From: Rossellomorea sp. BNER
GTDB lineage: Bacteria > Bacillota > Bacilli > Bacillales > Bacillaceae_B
Length of the DNA stretch: 64,000 bases
Assembly (NCBI GenBank): GCA_024213275.1
Contig: JANAVG010000003.1
Location: 248,001-312,000, forward strand
Reading direction: 5' to 3'
Each line of letters starts with the position of its first letter. The first letter of the stretch is position 1. The position numbers were made by a program, and so were the translations under genes. Below, piece by piece: positions 27,920 through 36,698 of this stretch. Below the pieces are notes generated by a model. The model was not told the DNA's origin, did not search any database, and worked only from the letters and a program-made list of their open reading frames with translations.

Positions 27920-27960
27920 AAACGAGTAAATTCATATTAATGGATTTGCTCGTTTTTTAA
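27920..27960 (+). terminator. Terminator after trhO
   Basis: AACGAGTAAATTCAT pairs with ATGGATTTGCTCGTT (two wobbles/mismatches), then T6. Confidence 0.8.
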
Positions 27961-28084
27961 TGTGAATGGATGGTACCGAAGTCTTATTAAATTAACTAAT
28001 TTGTCAAAATGTCTTCAACATAGGTTTTTTCTATACAACTGGAGGGAAAATAAAAGGTACTACCGTACGATTTGGAGGGTTGCT

Positions 28085-29590
28085 ATGAAAAAACGTCGTA
28101 TTGAATTTATGTTTGTACTTATATTATTATTCTGTCTTTATGCTGTATTTTTTACCGATATAGACCTGATGTGGAAGTGGTTTTATATAGCTGTGTATGG
28201 GGTCATTATTTTGGTTAGCTTATACTCACTCATGCTTGAAAACCGATCACCACAGTTTTCTTTGCTATGGATGTATGTCCTATTGTTCGTTCCAGTAATT
28301 GGGTATTTCTTTTATCTATATTCTGGTCAGCTTTATTTAAAAGGATATTTATTTAAAAGTAAACGTAAATATGATCGCGAAGAGTGGAAAAAGATAGTAA
28401 AGGATGAAGAATCACCTGACCTCTCATTTTTGGATGATCATCAGCAGGCATTTACAAAATTTTCTTCGAAGGTAGCGGATACAAAGCTGAGCACGAAATC
28501 AGATACATTTATCCTAAGGAATGGTCAAGAGACATTTACAAAAATAAAAGAAAAGCTAAAAGAGGCAAAGCGATACATACATATGGAGTATTATATTTTC
28601 CGTTCCGATCGTCTTGGAAAAGAGATCATGCAAATTTTAATAGAAAAAGCAGAATCAGGAGTAGAGGTGCTGTTCATTTTTGATGCGATGGGAAGTATGA
28701 CATTTGCTGGTGAAGATTTTGAAAAGTTAAAAAAGGCAGGCGTTCAAGTAGAGCCGTTTTTACCACTTAAATATGGCTTTTTTAATCAAAAATTCAATTT
28801 TCGTAACCATCGGAAAATCATTGTCATTGATGGTGAAATCGGCTTTGTGGGAGGCTTGAATATCGGGGTCGAATATTTAGGTGAAGATCCTGATTTTGGA
28901 TTTTGGAGAGACACCCATATGATGATGACTGGTGAGGCTGTACACACGCTTCATACAATCTTTTTGTTAGACTGGGAATACACCAGGCGTGACATGGTAC
29001 TTGAGAAATATCCGCCTCAGTTTTGCGAGTCAAGGGAATTAAACGGGGCAGTACACGTGGTAGCAAGTGGTCCAGATACCCAACTGGATATTATGGGCGA
29101 TTTATATTATTCACTTATTTCCAGTGCAACCAAGTCTATATGGATTGCAACTCCCTATTTTGTACCAAATGAATCCATTCGAACCGCTTTAAGGGTTGCA
29201 GCTAAAAAAGGAATTGAAGTTAGAATCATGGTACCCGAAGAAAACGATGGTTTTTTAACTCAATATGCAACAATGTCCTATTTTCCAGAATTATTAAGGT
29301 GCGGAGTTGAAATATACTCCTATCAAAAAGGATTTCTACATCAAAAAATTGTCATTATTGATGGGAATATTGCCTCTATAGGAACGGCTAATATGGATAT
29401 GCGCAGTTTCCATTTAAATTTTGAAGTGAATGTATTTTTAATCGGGTGTAATTCAATTCGTGATCTAGTTGCCCATTATGAGGATGATATATTGGATAGT
29501 GAGAAAATTGGTGCCGTTGATTTTTACAAAAGGGGATTGATTAAACGAACGAAAGAATCATTTGCCCGTTTATTTTCGGGAATATTATAG
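28085..29590 (+). CDS. cls: Cardiolipin synthase
   Basis: 501 aa phospholipase D-superfamily enzyme joining two phosphatidylglycerols into cardiolipin. Two N-terminal membrane helices precede two HKD motifs: HRKIIVIDGEIGFVGG and HQKIVIIDGNIASIGTANMD. The frame is open from 27962, but TGGAGGG lies before the ATG at 28085 and the homologous region begins there. B. subtilis has three paralogues (ClsA, YwjE, YwiE); which this corresponds to is not resolved. Confidence 0.92.
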   Translation: MKKRRIEFMFVLILLFCLYAVFFTDIDLMWKWFYIAVYGVIILVSLYSLMLENRSPQFSLLWMYVLLFVPVIGYFFYLYSGQLYLKGYLFKSKRKYDREEWKKIVKDEESPDLSFLDDHQQAFTKFSSKVADTKLSTKSDTFILRNGQETFTKIKEKLKEAKRYIHMEYYIFRSDRLGKEIMQILIEKAESGVEVLFIFDAMGSMTFAGEDFEKLKKAGVQVEPFLPLKYGFFNQKFNFRNHRKIIVIDGEIGFVGGLNIGVEYLGEDPDFGFWRDTHMMMTGEAVHTLHTIFLLDWEYTRRDMVLEKYPPQFCESRELNGAVHVVASGPDTQLDIMGDLYYSLISSATKSIWIATPYFVPNESIRTALRVAAKKGIEVRIMVPEENDGFLTQYATMSYFPELLRCGVEIYSYQKGFLHQKIVIIDGNIASIGTANMDMRSFHLNFEVNVFLIGCNSIRDLVAHYEDDILDSEKIGAVDFYKRGLIKRTKESFARLFSGIL

Positions 29591-29659
29591 AAAGAAAATT
29601 CAGATAAGGTGAACCTTTTAGAATGGCTTATACGTAAGATAAAATAGGAGGGGATTTAC

Positions 29660-29806
29660 ATGGTGTGGTTAATCATAATGGCTATCTCCGTCTTGGTCGT
29701 TCTTGGACTTGCTGGTGCTTTAGGCAGAAGACTCATGTATCAAAATAAAAAAGAGCATTTAGAGGAGATGGAAAGAATCAGGAATAATCATTGGCCAGGA
29801 GTTTGA
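29660..29806 (+). CDS. Small membrane protein (48 aa)
   Basis: ATG ORF with AGGAGGGGA upstream. It has one membrane helix (LIIMAISVLVVLGLAGAL) followed by a charged cytoplasmic tail (NKKEHLEEMERIRNNHWPG). No named family is recognised. The strong SD makes it likely to be real; it may share the cls transcript. Confidence 0.6.
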   Translation: MVWLIIMAISVLVVLGLAGALGRRLMYQNKKEHLEEMERIRNNHWPGV

Positions 29807-29827
29807 TCTATATCCACTATATAGGAA

Positions 29828-29944
29828 GGGCTGTCCCAAAACCAAGGGGGCAGGAACCATAACCTCCATCTATAGAAGAAACCTTTAAAACATCTTCTAT
29901 ATTTAAACAGTCTTAGTGGTTCCGGCCCCCATTATGGGACAGCC
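29828..29944. repeat. Multi-stem gene-end repeat, best copy
   Basis: Three nested stems: GGGCTGTCCCA/TGGGACAGCC (outer), GGGGGCAGGAACCA/TGGTTCCGGCCCCC (middle, one mismatch) and TATAGAAGA/TCTTCTATA (inner, perfect). It lies between convergent genes and ends in a T-rich tract on both sides. Confidence 0.75.
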
Positions 29945-29971
29945 ATTTTTAATGGGTTATTTATTTGATGC

Positions 29972-30597
29972 TTAATGATTTTTCTCAAATGCTAATTTTA
30001 GCCCAAACCCTATTAAGACAAGTCCAGTTGCTTTGTCCATAACTTTTTGCACTTTAGGGGATAGCAACCAGTCACGCATATAGTTAATAAAAAATACATA
30101 GGTGACAAACCAAGTAATAGAAAGGACCGTGTAAATCATTCCCATCATAATAAGCTGATAGATTGTACCTGAATCTGCACTCACAAACTGAGGTAGGAAT
30201 GTTAAGAAGAACATCGCAACCTTTGGATTAAGAACATTGGATAACAGTCCTTGTTTAAAGCTTGAGTTTCGTTTTTGATCTTGCGTGTTATCTTCAAAAT
30301 GGTCACTCTGTTTTTTCTTATTCGTCCAAAAGGAAGAGAGACCAAGGTAAATTAAGTAAATCGCACCTGCGTATTTAACGATTTCAAATGCAATAGCTGA
30401 TTGCATGAGGATAGCTGACAAACCAAATGCAGCAGCAAAAGTATGAATCAGACATCCCGTTGAAATTCCTAAAGCCATTTGAAAGCCTGTTTTCTTACCA
30501 GTTGATATCGTTCTCTTCGTAATAAGTGCGGTATCAATTCCAGGACTCATGACTACCAAAAAAGGGAAAGCAATAAAAACGTAAGGAATTCATTCAT
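29972..30597 (-). pseudogene. LysE/RhtB family exporter with an N-terminal frameshift
   Basis: LysE-type amino-acid exporter: VVMSPGIDTALITKRTISTG, the family N-terminal signature, then about six membrane helices. The in-frame ORF begins late (TTG at 30559) and lacks an SD. The natural start is the ATG at 30597, preceded by a GGGGGG tract, reading MNEFLTFLLLSLF, but in that frame a stop follows. One missing base in the T6 run (30558-30563 on the plus strand) would join the two frames into a normal 208-aa protein. This is a recent frameshift, a phase-variable run or a sequencing error. Confidence 0.75.
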
Positions 30598-30735
30598 TCC
30601 ATATCCCCCCAAAGCAATTAAATTAAATTAAATTATTTGAAATTTAACTTAATTTAACACACTTCAAATCGTTTGTTAAGAAAAATTTCACTATTTTAAA
30701 CTCAATTCAATATTATTAGGGGAATATTTATTATT

Positions 30736-31059
30736 CTAAGAAACTAATTTTAAACCCGCAATGCTAATGATAATACCACTAATCAAAAAAATCCGAATGC
30801 GATCTTTTGATTCACTAAAAAAAAGCATTCCGACAAGAACACTTCCAGCCGAGCCGATTCCAGTCCAAATTGCATAGGCAGTACCTACAGGTAGGATTTT
30901 GACAGAAAGAGATAGTAAGTAAAAACTAATAGCTCCGAAGATAATACACGAAATGCTTGGGAGAAGTTTTTTAAATCCTTCAGATAGTTTCATAGAAAGA
31001 ACACCGCCAACTTCTGCAAATCCAGCAATAACTAAGAAGATCCATGCCATGATGTTCAC
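30736..31059 (-). CDS. SMR family multidrug efflux subunit (second of pair)
   Basis: 107 aa with four membrane helices. The membrane-embedded Glu is in FAEVGGVLSMKLSEGFKKLLPS, and GTAYAIWTGIGSAGSVLVG is the SMR helix-3 signature. Paired SMR proteins (YkkCD, YvdRS, EbrAB) act as heterodimers exporting cationic compounds or guanidinium. It follows the other SMR gene and the TetR gene in one operon, like yvdT-yvdS-yvdR of B. subtilis. Confidence 0.9.
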   Translation of the reverse strand: MNIMAWIFLVIAGFAEVGGVLSMKLSEGFKKLLPSISCIIFGAISFYLLSLSVKILPVGTAYAIWTGIGSAGSVLVGMLFFSESKDRIRIFLISGIIISIAGLKLVS

Positions 31060-31067
31060 CTCTAATC

Positions 31068-31427
31068 TTAAGCTTGTAATGATTCTTGTTCATTGGTTGA
31101 AGCTGTTTCTTCATGATTGGTTAGTTTTAAACCTATCACACAAGATAATAGTAATAGGATAAAAAATATTTTCAAAAATGAAACTGGCTCATCAAGAAAG
31201 ATCATTCCAACAATGGCGGTCCCTGCTGCTCCAATACCCGTAAAGATTGCATATGCAGTCCCAATTGAAATGAGTTTCATTGCTTTAGCGAAAAAATAAA
31301 AGCTAGAAGCAATCAGTATAATCGTGATGATACTCGGTAAGGGAAGTGAGAACCCTTTTGAAAACTTTAAACCTAATGCCCATGCAATTTCTAAAAAGCC
31401 ACCGATAATAAGATAAATCCACGCCAT
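31068..31427 (-). CDS. SMR family multidrug efflux subunit (first of pair)
   Basis: 119 aa, four helices. The active Glu is in FLEIAWALGLKFSKGF (Gly-X-Trp-Ala form, SugE/Gdx-like), and GTAYAIFTGIGAAGTAIVG follows. The C-terminus has a hydrophilic extension (EETASTNEQES). The start codon directly abuts the TetR stop, so the repressor and pumps are coupled. No guanidine riboswitch was seen upstream of the operon. Confidence 0.9.
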   Translation of the reverse strand: MAWIYLIIGGFLEIAWALGLKFSKGFSLPLPSIITIILIASSFYFFAKAMKLISIGTAYAIFTGIGAAGTAIVGMIFLDEPVSFLKIFFILLLLSCVIGLKLTNHEETASTNEQESLQA

Positions 31428-32018
31428 TTATTTCACCTCATTACTAATTCCATTCCAATATACTTGCCATGAACCTTCTACTATTTGTTCAAACTTATCA
31501 AATGACTCTACAACATTACTACGTGTAAAAATACCATCCAATAGACAATTGAAACTATGAAGGTACGGCTGAATATCGGAAGTTGGAATTTCATCTTTAT
31601 TCATCGAATCTTTAAATAAACCAGCCATCATTTCATCAAACTCACTCTCAAAACGAATATTCATTTCATTAATTCGTCCTGTTAAAGGTTCGGGTGGAAA
31701 AAGTAACATACGTTTATAAAATAGGGTGAGATCCTGATCCTCCCAGCACATTTTGGCATTTTCAATAATGATCTGATAAAGTGTAGCTTTTAATGAAGAA
31801 TTTTTGTCAGTAATCAGTTGAAAAAATTGTTCATTATAACCTTTAAAAACCTTTTCTAGTGCAGAAAGCAATATATCATCCTTACTTGAAAAATGATTAT
31901 AAAGGGACGGTTTTTTCACCCCTACAAGCTTTGCAATATCTGCTAAAGAGGTACCTTCATAACCTTTTTGTGCAAATAATGAAATGGAAGTGTTGATGAT
32001 TTTGGTTTGAGTATCCAT
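31428..32018 (-). CDS. TetR family repressor of the SMR pair
   Basis: 196 aa. The N-terminal HTH is clear (SLADIAKLVGVKKPSLYNHFSSKDDIL), with a divergent ligand-binding C-terminal domain. It is the first gene of the SMR operon, and a perfect inverted repeat lies just upstream of its start, so it is probably autoregulatory. It is comparable to YvdT. Confidence 0.9.
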   Translation of the reverse strand: MDTQTKIINTSISLFAQKGYEGTSLADIAKLVGVKKPSLYNHFSSKDDILLSALEKVFKGYNEQFFQLITDKNSSLKATLYQIIIENAKMCWEDQDLTLFYKRMLLFPPEPLTGRINEMNIRFESEFDEMMAGLFKDSMNKDEIPTSDIQPYLHSFNCLLDGIFTRSNVVESFDKFEQIVEGSWQVYWNGISNEVK

Positions 32019-32037
32019 TTTAATATCCTCCTCGTGA

Positions 32038-32055
32038 AACTAACGACCGTTAGTT
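32038..32055. promoter_or_regulatory. Probable TetR operator
   Basis: Perfect 8-2-8 inverted repeat AACTAACG-AC-CGTTAGTT, 20 bases upstream of the tetR start. Confidence 0.75.
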
Positions 32056-32151
32056 AGTATTGTAGCATAGATTTTTTTATTAGTAAATCAGCAAAGGAAT
32101 TTAAAAGCTTATGTCGAATGATTGAATGATAGAATAGGGGAGGAATCATAA

Positions 32152-32691
32152 ATGGAGATAAGTATTAGAACAGTAGCAGTTAAAGATGCTGAAAGAATAA
32201 GTGAGATTATGAAACAAGAAAAAGTATTGCCTAATATCATTTCCCTGCCAAGCATGAGAACGGAAAAGATGGAGGAGCGGTTGAGAAACGCAACAGCTGA
32301 AAACCATGAGTTTGTTGCTGAAGTTAATGGTATTGTTGTTGGGTTTTGTGGGTTACATCAAGGACGAGGAAGACGGTCACATAGCGGAACACTTTTTATC
32401 ATGGTTGATGAAGAGTATCATGGAAAGGGAATCGGTACTTCTCTTATGAAAAAAGTCATCAGCCTTGCAGACCAATGGCTGCTTCTTGAGAGGATTGAAC
32501 TTACAGTTATAGAGAATAATCCTATGGCAAAATCACTTTACGAACGCCTTGGATTTGTTGAAGAAGGACTGGCACATGGAACCATCGTACAACATGGACA
32601 ATATGTCGGGGAATACCAAATGGCTAGATACCGACCAAACGGAAGGATACAAGAAAGGATGAATAACACTTTTGAAGAAACGAAGCAGTAA
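32152..32691 (+). CDS. GNAT family N-acetyltransferase
   Basis: 179 aa. The acetyl-CoA binding motif A is seen as EYHGKGIGTSLMKKVI, and motif B as NPMAKSLYERLGFVEEG. The substrate is unknown; the sequence is of the L-amino-acid/PhnO-like broad group. The 3' end overlaps the next small ORF. Confidence 0.85.
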   Translation: MEISIRTVAVKDAERISEIMKQEKVLPNIISLPSMRTEKMEERLRNATAENHEFVAEVNGIVVGFCGLHQGRGRRSHSGTLFIMVDEEYHGKGIGTSLMKKVISLADQWLLLERIELTVIENNPMAKSLYERLGFVEEGLAHGTIVQHGQYVGEYQMARYRPNGRIQERMNNTFEETKQ

Positions 32692-32842
32692 GACACTATG
32701 GATCTTTGATATATTCATTACCATGATCATTTTATTATGGATGATTACCAATTTTATTAGCGGAGAGACAATGAAGGGCTTTATTTTTCTAGCCTTATTT
32801 ATCGTCATGATTGTTGTCTTATTATTGAAAAAGAGAAGTTAG
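32672..32842 (+). CDS. Small two-helix membrane protein (56 aa)
   Basis: TTG-started ORF overlapping the end of the GNAT gene by 20 bases. It is basic at the start (MKKRSSKTLW), then has two hydrophobic helices (FITMIILLWMITNFI and FIFLALFIVMIVVLLL) and a basic tail. AAAGGA lies about 12 bases upstream. It lies directly before selB. No family is recognised. Confidence 0.5.
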   Translation: MKKRSSKTLWIFDIFITMIILLWMITNFISGETMKGFIFLALFIVMIVVLLLKKRS

Positions 32843-32852
32843 GGGGAAGAGA

Positions 32853-34727
32853 GTGGATAAACGATTTTACACGATCGGCATGGCTGGCCATATTGATCAT
32901 GGGAAAACGACCTTGACAAAAGCTCTAACAAACGTAGATACTGATCGATTAAAAGAAGAAAAAGAACGGGAAATTTCAATTGAGCCGGGTTTTGCCTCCC
33001 TCTACGAAGATGATCAAATTCAAATATCTGTTGTCGATGTACCTGGTCATGAACGTTTTATCAGGCAGATGATTGCTGGTGTGGCAGGGATCGATCTCGT
33101 TGTCCTTGTCGTAGCAGCTGATGAGGGAGTCATGCCGCAAACCAAAGAGCACTTAGAGATCCTTTCGTTTCTAGGAATCACATCTGGAATTATAGCATTA
33201 ACTAAAATAGATCGAGTGGAAAAGGAACTTCATGAATTAGCAAGGGAAGAAATTACTGAAGAGTTATTCGGAACAGTGTTCGAAGGGGCTCCCATTGTCT
33301 TGGTAGATAGTCTGTCAGGAAAAGGCGTAGAAGAAATTAAGACACTCATAATAAGAACCATCGAGAAAGCAGAAACAACGAGGATTCAAGGGGATTTTCG
33401 ACTACCCATTGATCAAGTCTTTACCGTTAAAGGTCAAGGAACGGTTGTTCGTGGAACAGTTTATGAAGGAATGGTGGAAGAAGGTGAGGCACTCTATGTT
33501 TTACCATCAGGGTTTGAAACTCGTGCTCGTCAAATTCAAGTTCATCTAAAAGAAGCAAATACTGCAAATGGTGGGCAACGAGCAGCTATCAACCTCTCGA
33601 GCCTTGCTAAAAATCAGATAAAGCGTGGGGATGTTTTAGTGAAATCTCCGCATTTTACTGTGACAAAAACAGTAGATGTGACACTCCATCTCGTTCAAGA
33701 TTTACAATATGAAGTGAAACAACGTATGACAGTGAAGGTTCACACTGGTACTGCAGAGGTAATGGGAAGGATTGTCTTCTTTGATCGTAATGATGTTATT
33801 ACTACAGAAGAAGAGATTTACTGTCAATTACGTTTGGAAGAGCCAATTGTCACGAAGAGAAATGATCGATTTATCATACGAAGGCCAACTCCTCATGAAA
33901 CGATAGGGGGTGGGGAAATTATTGATCCAAATGGAGCGAAATATAAATTTGGTAAAGAAACGATTTCTAAGCTGAAAGCTAAGCGTGAAGGTACAGCCGA
34001 AGAAAGACTAATAAGAGTATTGCAGAATTGGAAAGTAGGAAGTCGTGAAGAAATCCTGCAGAAAACATCACTATCAAGTGAGGAGCTTGACCTAGTTTTA
34101 TGTAGGGAAGATTGGATTACATTTAGTGGAACCAAGATCACACATTCTTCTCTAGTAAGCGAATTACATACATATATTTCAAAAAAACTTGAAGACTTCC
34201 ACAATAAAGAGTCAATGAAATACGGGATTAATAAAGCAGAACTTATTCAAACACTCCAACCAGGTTGGAACAAGGAAATGATTGAATATGTTCTTTCTCG
34301 AGGAATGGAATGGAAGCAGGAAGGTCCAACTATTTCCCAAAAAAATTTCACTCCTCATGTCCCTCCTCAGTGGAAAAAGCGTTCGGACAATAGCCTCCTA
34401 AGTTTGAAAAAATCAGGCAGGAAAGTGGAATCAATTGACGTTTATTTAGATAAAGAAGGAATACCAAAGGATCTTCAATCCGCTTTCATTCATTTTTACC
34501 GGGAGCAAAAAATGATCGTTGGATTGGAGGGTACTGTTTTTTGGCATAGAGAGGTATTTGATGATGCGTTAAAAACATTAATAGATCAAACGAAAGAAAC
34601 ATTTTCAATCGGGGAGGCGAAGGAAATACTAGGGCTTTCACGAAAATATGTAATTCCATTTTTAGAGAGCTTAGACAAAAGAGGACTCACCCTCAGAGAT
34701 GGTGGGGAGAGAAGGTGGAAGACCTAA
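32853..34727 (+). CDS. selB: Selenocysteine-specific translation elongation factor SelB
   Basis: 624 aa. GTPase domain with G1 GHIDHGKTT, G3 DVPGHERF and G4 TKID, then EF-Tu-like domains 2 and 3, then a C-terminal array of winged-helix domains ending SIGEAKEILGLSRKYVIPFLESLDKRGLTLR, the SECIS-binding end of SelB. It delivers Sec-tRNA to UGA codons marked by a SECIS element. GTG start with GGGGGAAGAGA upstream. selA, normally adjacent, is not here; a tRNA-Sec is present at 14.3 kb. Confidence 0.95.
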   Translation: MDKRFYTIGMAGHIDHGKTTLTKALTNVDTDRLKEEKEREISIEPGFASLYEDDQIQISVVDVPGHERFIRQMIAGVAGIDLVVLVVAADEGVMPQTKEHLEILSFLGITSGIIALTKIDRVEKELHELAREEITEELFGTVFEGAPIVLVDSLSGKGVEEIKTLIIRTIEKAETTRIQGDFRLPIDQVFTVKGQGTVVRGTVYEGMVEEGEALYVLPSGFETRARQIQVHLKEANTANGGQRAAINLSSLAKNQIKRGDVLVKSPHFTVTKTVDVTLHLVQDLQYEVKQRMTVKVHTGTAEVMGRIVFFDRNDVITTEEEIYCQLRLEEPIVTKRNDRFIIRRPTPHETIGGGEIIDPNGAKYKFGKETISKLKAKREGTAEERLIRVLQNWKVGSREEILQKTSLSSEELDLVLCREDWITFSGTKITHSSLVSELHTYISKKLEDFHNKESMKYGINKAELIQTLQPGWNKEMIEYVLSRGMEWKQEGPTISQKNFTPHVPPQWKKRSDNSLLSLKKSGRKVESIDVYLDKEGIPKDLQSAFIHFYREQKMIVGLEGTVFWHREVFDDALKTLIDQTKETFSIGEAKEILGLSRKYVIPFLESLDKRGLTLRDGGERRWKT

Positions 34728-34740
34728 TATTGCAGGATTC

Positions 34741-34779
34741 GAGAAGGGCATTTCCGAGATGGAAGTGCTTTTCTTTTTT
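34741..34779 (+). terminator. Terminator of selB
   Basis: GAGAAGGGCATTTCC pairs with GGAAGTGCTTTTCT, then T-rich. Confidence 0.8.
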
Positions 34780-34869
34780 AAAAAATTCAGTAGTTGAATG
34801 GTCACACTATAAAAAATCCGCTTAAATGATTATGAATGACAATATACTGAAAGGGGAGGGATGAGTAAA

Positions 34870-35391
34870 ATGTATTCAACAAATTCTGCTTCATTGAAAC
34901 GAAGAATAATCGCATTGCTGATTGATTATCTCATTATTGTGGTATATGGTGCATTGTTATTTATCATTTCCTTTTCTCTGGGGCATCCACTAACACCATT
35001 AATCGAAAATTCGGCTACCGGTGCCCAAACAGCAGGATTTACCCTCATCACTTTACCCGTTTTTCTGTATTTCTTTCTAATGGAATCTTCCGGACTGGGA
35101 GGAACAATCGGAAAGAAGAACATGGGTTTAAAAGTGGTTTGTATCAATGGATTGAAACTGAAAAGAGGGAAGTCTTTCTTGAGATCACTCATTAAATTTC
35201 TTCCATGGGAGCTTGCTCATTTTGCAGTTTATAGATTAATTCATCCAACTAGTATCGGTGAATCTATCATTATGATGATATTAGTTGTCGTCAATATTAT
35301 CACTGTGCTCTATTTGATTATGCCTTTGTTTAATCGTGAAAGGAAATCGGTATATGATTGGATAGCGCGTACAAAAGTAGTAAAAGGATGA
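34870..35391 (+). CDS. RDD family membrane protein
   Basis: 173 aa with about four membrane helices. It begins ASLKRRIIALLIDYLII, the RDD motif region, and contains GGTIGKKNMGLKVV and SLIKFLPWELAHF. Function is unknown; some homologues are linked to ion exchange. The ATG at 34870 is favoured because GGGGAGGG (34853-34860) abuts the ATG at 34861 and would be too close for it. Confidence 0.85.
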   Translation: MYSTNSASLKRRIIALLIDYLIIVVYGALLFIISFSLGHPLTPLIENSATGAQTAGFTLITLPVFLYFFLMESSGLGGTIGKKNMGLKVVCINGLKLKRGKSFLRSLIKFLPWELAHFAVYRLIHPTSIGESIIMMILVVVNIITVLYLIMPLFNRERKSVYDWIARTKVVKG

Positions 35392-35504
35392 GGGTGAAGC
35401 AGAGATGGTTGCTTAGCTTTTTTATGAACAGTAAATTTGAGGATAAGGTGAAAATAAATTACCTCCCTAAAGGTTTCAATCCACTCTTCCAATAAATGCT
35501 CTTT

Positions 35505-35624
35505 TTAATTTGAGATATTCCACACGAAAACTGCATTAGATACTTCATCTGCAAAATTATATCTTCTAAATCCCACAACAATTCCAATAAAAATTGGTCA
35601 TAGATTCCTTGGACAAGCATACTC
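35505..35624 (-). other. Protein-like remnant in an intergenic stretch
   Basis: A 40-codon stretch reads EYACPRNL, then TGA (35598-35600), then PIFIGIVVGFRRYNF and FADEVSNAVFVWN to a TAA. No start is seen. It looks like the decayed end of a membrane protein gene. The rest of the 35392-35633 spacer shows nothing. Confidence 0.3.
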
Positions 35625-35633
35625 TTAAATATA

Positions 35634-35652
35634 AAACGAAATCATTACGATT
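35634..35652. promoter_or_regulatory. Zur-like box upstream of the permease pair
   Basis: AAACGAAATCATTACGATT closely fits the B. subtilis Zur consensus AATCGTAATNATTACGATT; the right half is perfect. It is about 35 bases before the permease ATG, where binding would block transcription. Confidence 0.6.
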
Positions 35653-35684
35653 ATTGGGGTGTAAAGAATGAGGGAGTGTAAAAA

Positions 35685-36686
35685 ATGAATGCGATTAAGG
35701 AATCATCTCAGGATGTTATAGGAGTCTTCTTGTTCGGATGTTTTTTGTTGTTGTTTATAGCTGGTGATTGGGTAAAAAGTTTTTTTCCTAAAGAGTTCCC
35801 AAATGATTCGTTATTAACTATTAGTACCATCTTTTTAAGTATTATTCTTGAGGCCATTCCGTTTATTTTAATCGGAGTATTTGCATCCGCCATTATTCAA
35901 GTCTTTGTTTCAGAGAATCTGTTAAAAAAGCTGATTCCAAAAAATCGTCCATATATAGCGCTGGTTCCGGCAGCTTTGGTTGGAGCATTACTACCAGTTT
36001 GCGAGTGTGCAATAGTTCCTGTAGCAAGGAGGTTAATAAAAAAAGGAATTCCATTACACCTAGGAATCGTTATTATGGTAACAGCCCCAATCTTGAATCC
36101 TATAGTATTGGCTTCAACATATTACGCATTTCAAAATAACATGATAATTGTTTGGGGAAGAATGGGAATTGCGTTTGTTGCAGCGATTTTCATTGGAGCA
36201 TTATTGTACAGGTTTTACGGTACAAAAAATGCACTTATTGAAAAAAAGAATCAAGTACCTCATCACCATCATCATGGGAAGCAAAATAAAGTACTTCAAA
36301 CGATCATACATGCCAGCGATGAGTTTTTTGACATGGGAAAATACCTGATTATCGGGGCGCTAGTGGCATCTATTTTCCAAACATTTCTTGATCGGGAAGT
36401 ACTGATTTCAATAGGAAGTGGAGATTTTGTTGCTCCAGCCATTATGATGGGGTTTGCTTATATTGTTTCATTGTGCTCTGAAGCTGATGCTTTCGTTGCA
36501 TCTTCCTTTGGGACATTATTTACCTCTTCATCATTATTAGCATTTCTCGTTTACGGTCCAATGATTGATTTTAAAAATACGCTATTAATGTTGGCCTATT
36601 TTAAAAAAAGGTTTGTTGTTCTCTTCATTGGTGTCGTAACACTTGTTGTCTATCTATCGATTCTCTTATTTCAACAATTAATCTAA
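35685..36686 (+). CDS. Permease, UPF0718/DUF318 family (YcgR-like)
   Basis: 333 aa, eight or more membrane helices. The family blocks VGALLPVCECAIVPVARRLIKKG and SLCSEADAFVASSF are intact; note the cysteines in PVCECAIVP. A cytoplasmic loop holds HHHHH, suggestive of metal binding. It pairs with the TIGR03943 gene 12 bases downstream, as in ycgR-ycgQ of B. subtilis. The Zur-like box upstream suggests a zinc-related role (inference). Confidence 0.85.
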   Translation: MNAIKESSQDVIGVFLFGCFLLLFIAGDWVKSFFPKEFPNDSLLTISTIFLSIILEAIPFILIGVFASAIIQVFVSENLLKKLIPKNRPYIALVPAALVGALLPVCECAIVPVARRLIKKGIPLHLGIVIMVTAPILNPIVLASTYYAFQNNMIIVWGRMGIAFVAAIFIGALLYRFYGTKNALIEKKNQVPHHHHHGKQNKVLQTIIHASDEFFDMGKYLIIGALVASIFQTFLDREVLISIGSGDFVAPAIMMGFAYIVSLCSEADAFVASSFGTLFTSSSLLAFLVYGPMIDFKNTLLMLAYFKKRFVVLFIGVVTLVVYLSILLFQQLI

Positions 36687-36698
36687 AGAGGTGAACAC

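Noticed and set aside
31428..32151. Guanidine (ykkC) riboswitch before the SMR pumps
   Set aside because: No conserved riboswitch core is seen; control is better explained by the TetR gene and its palindrome.
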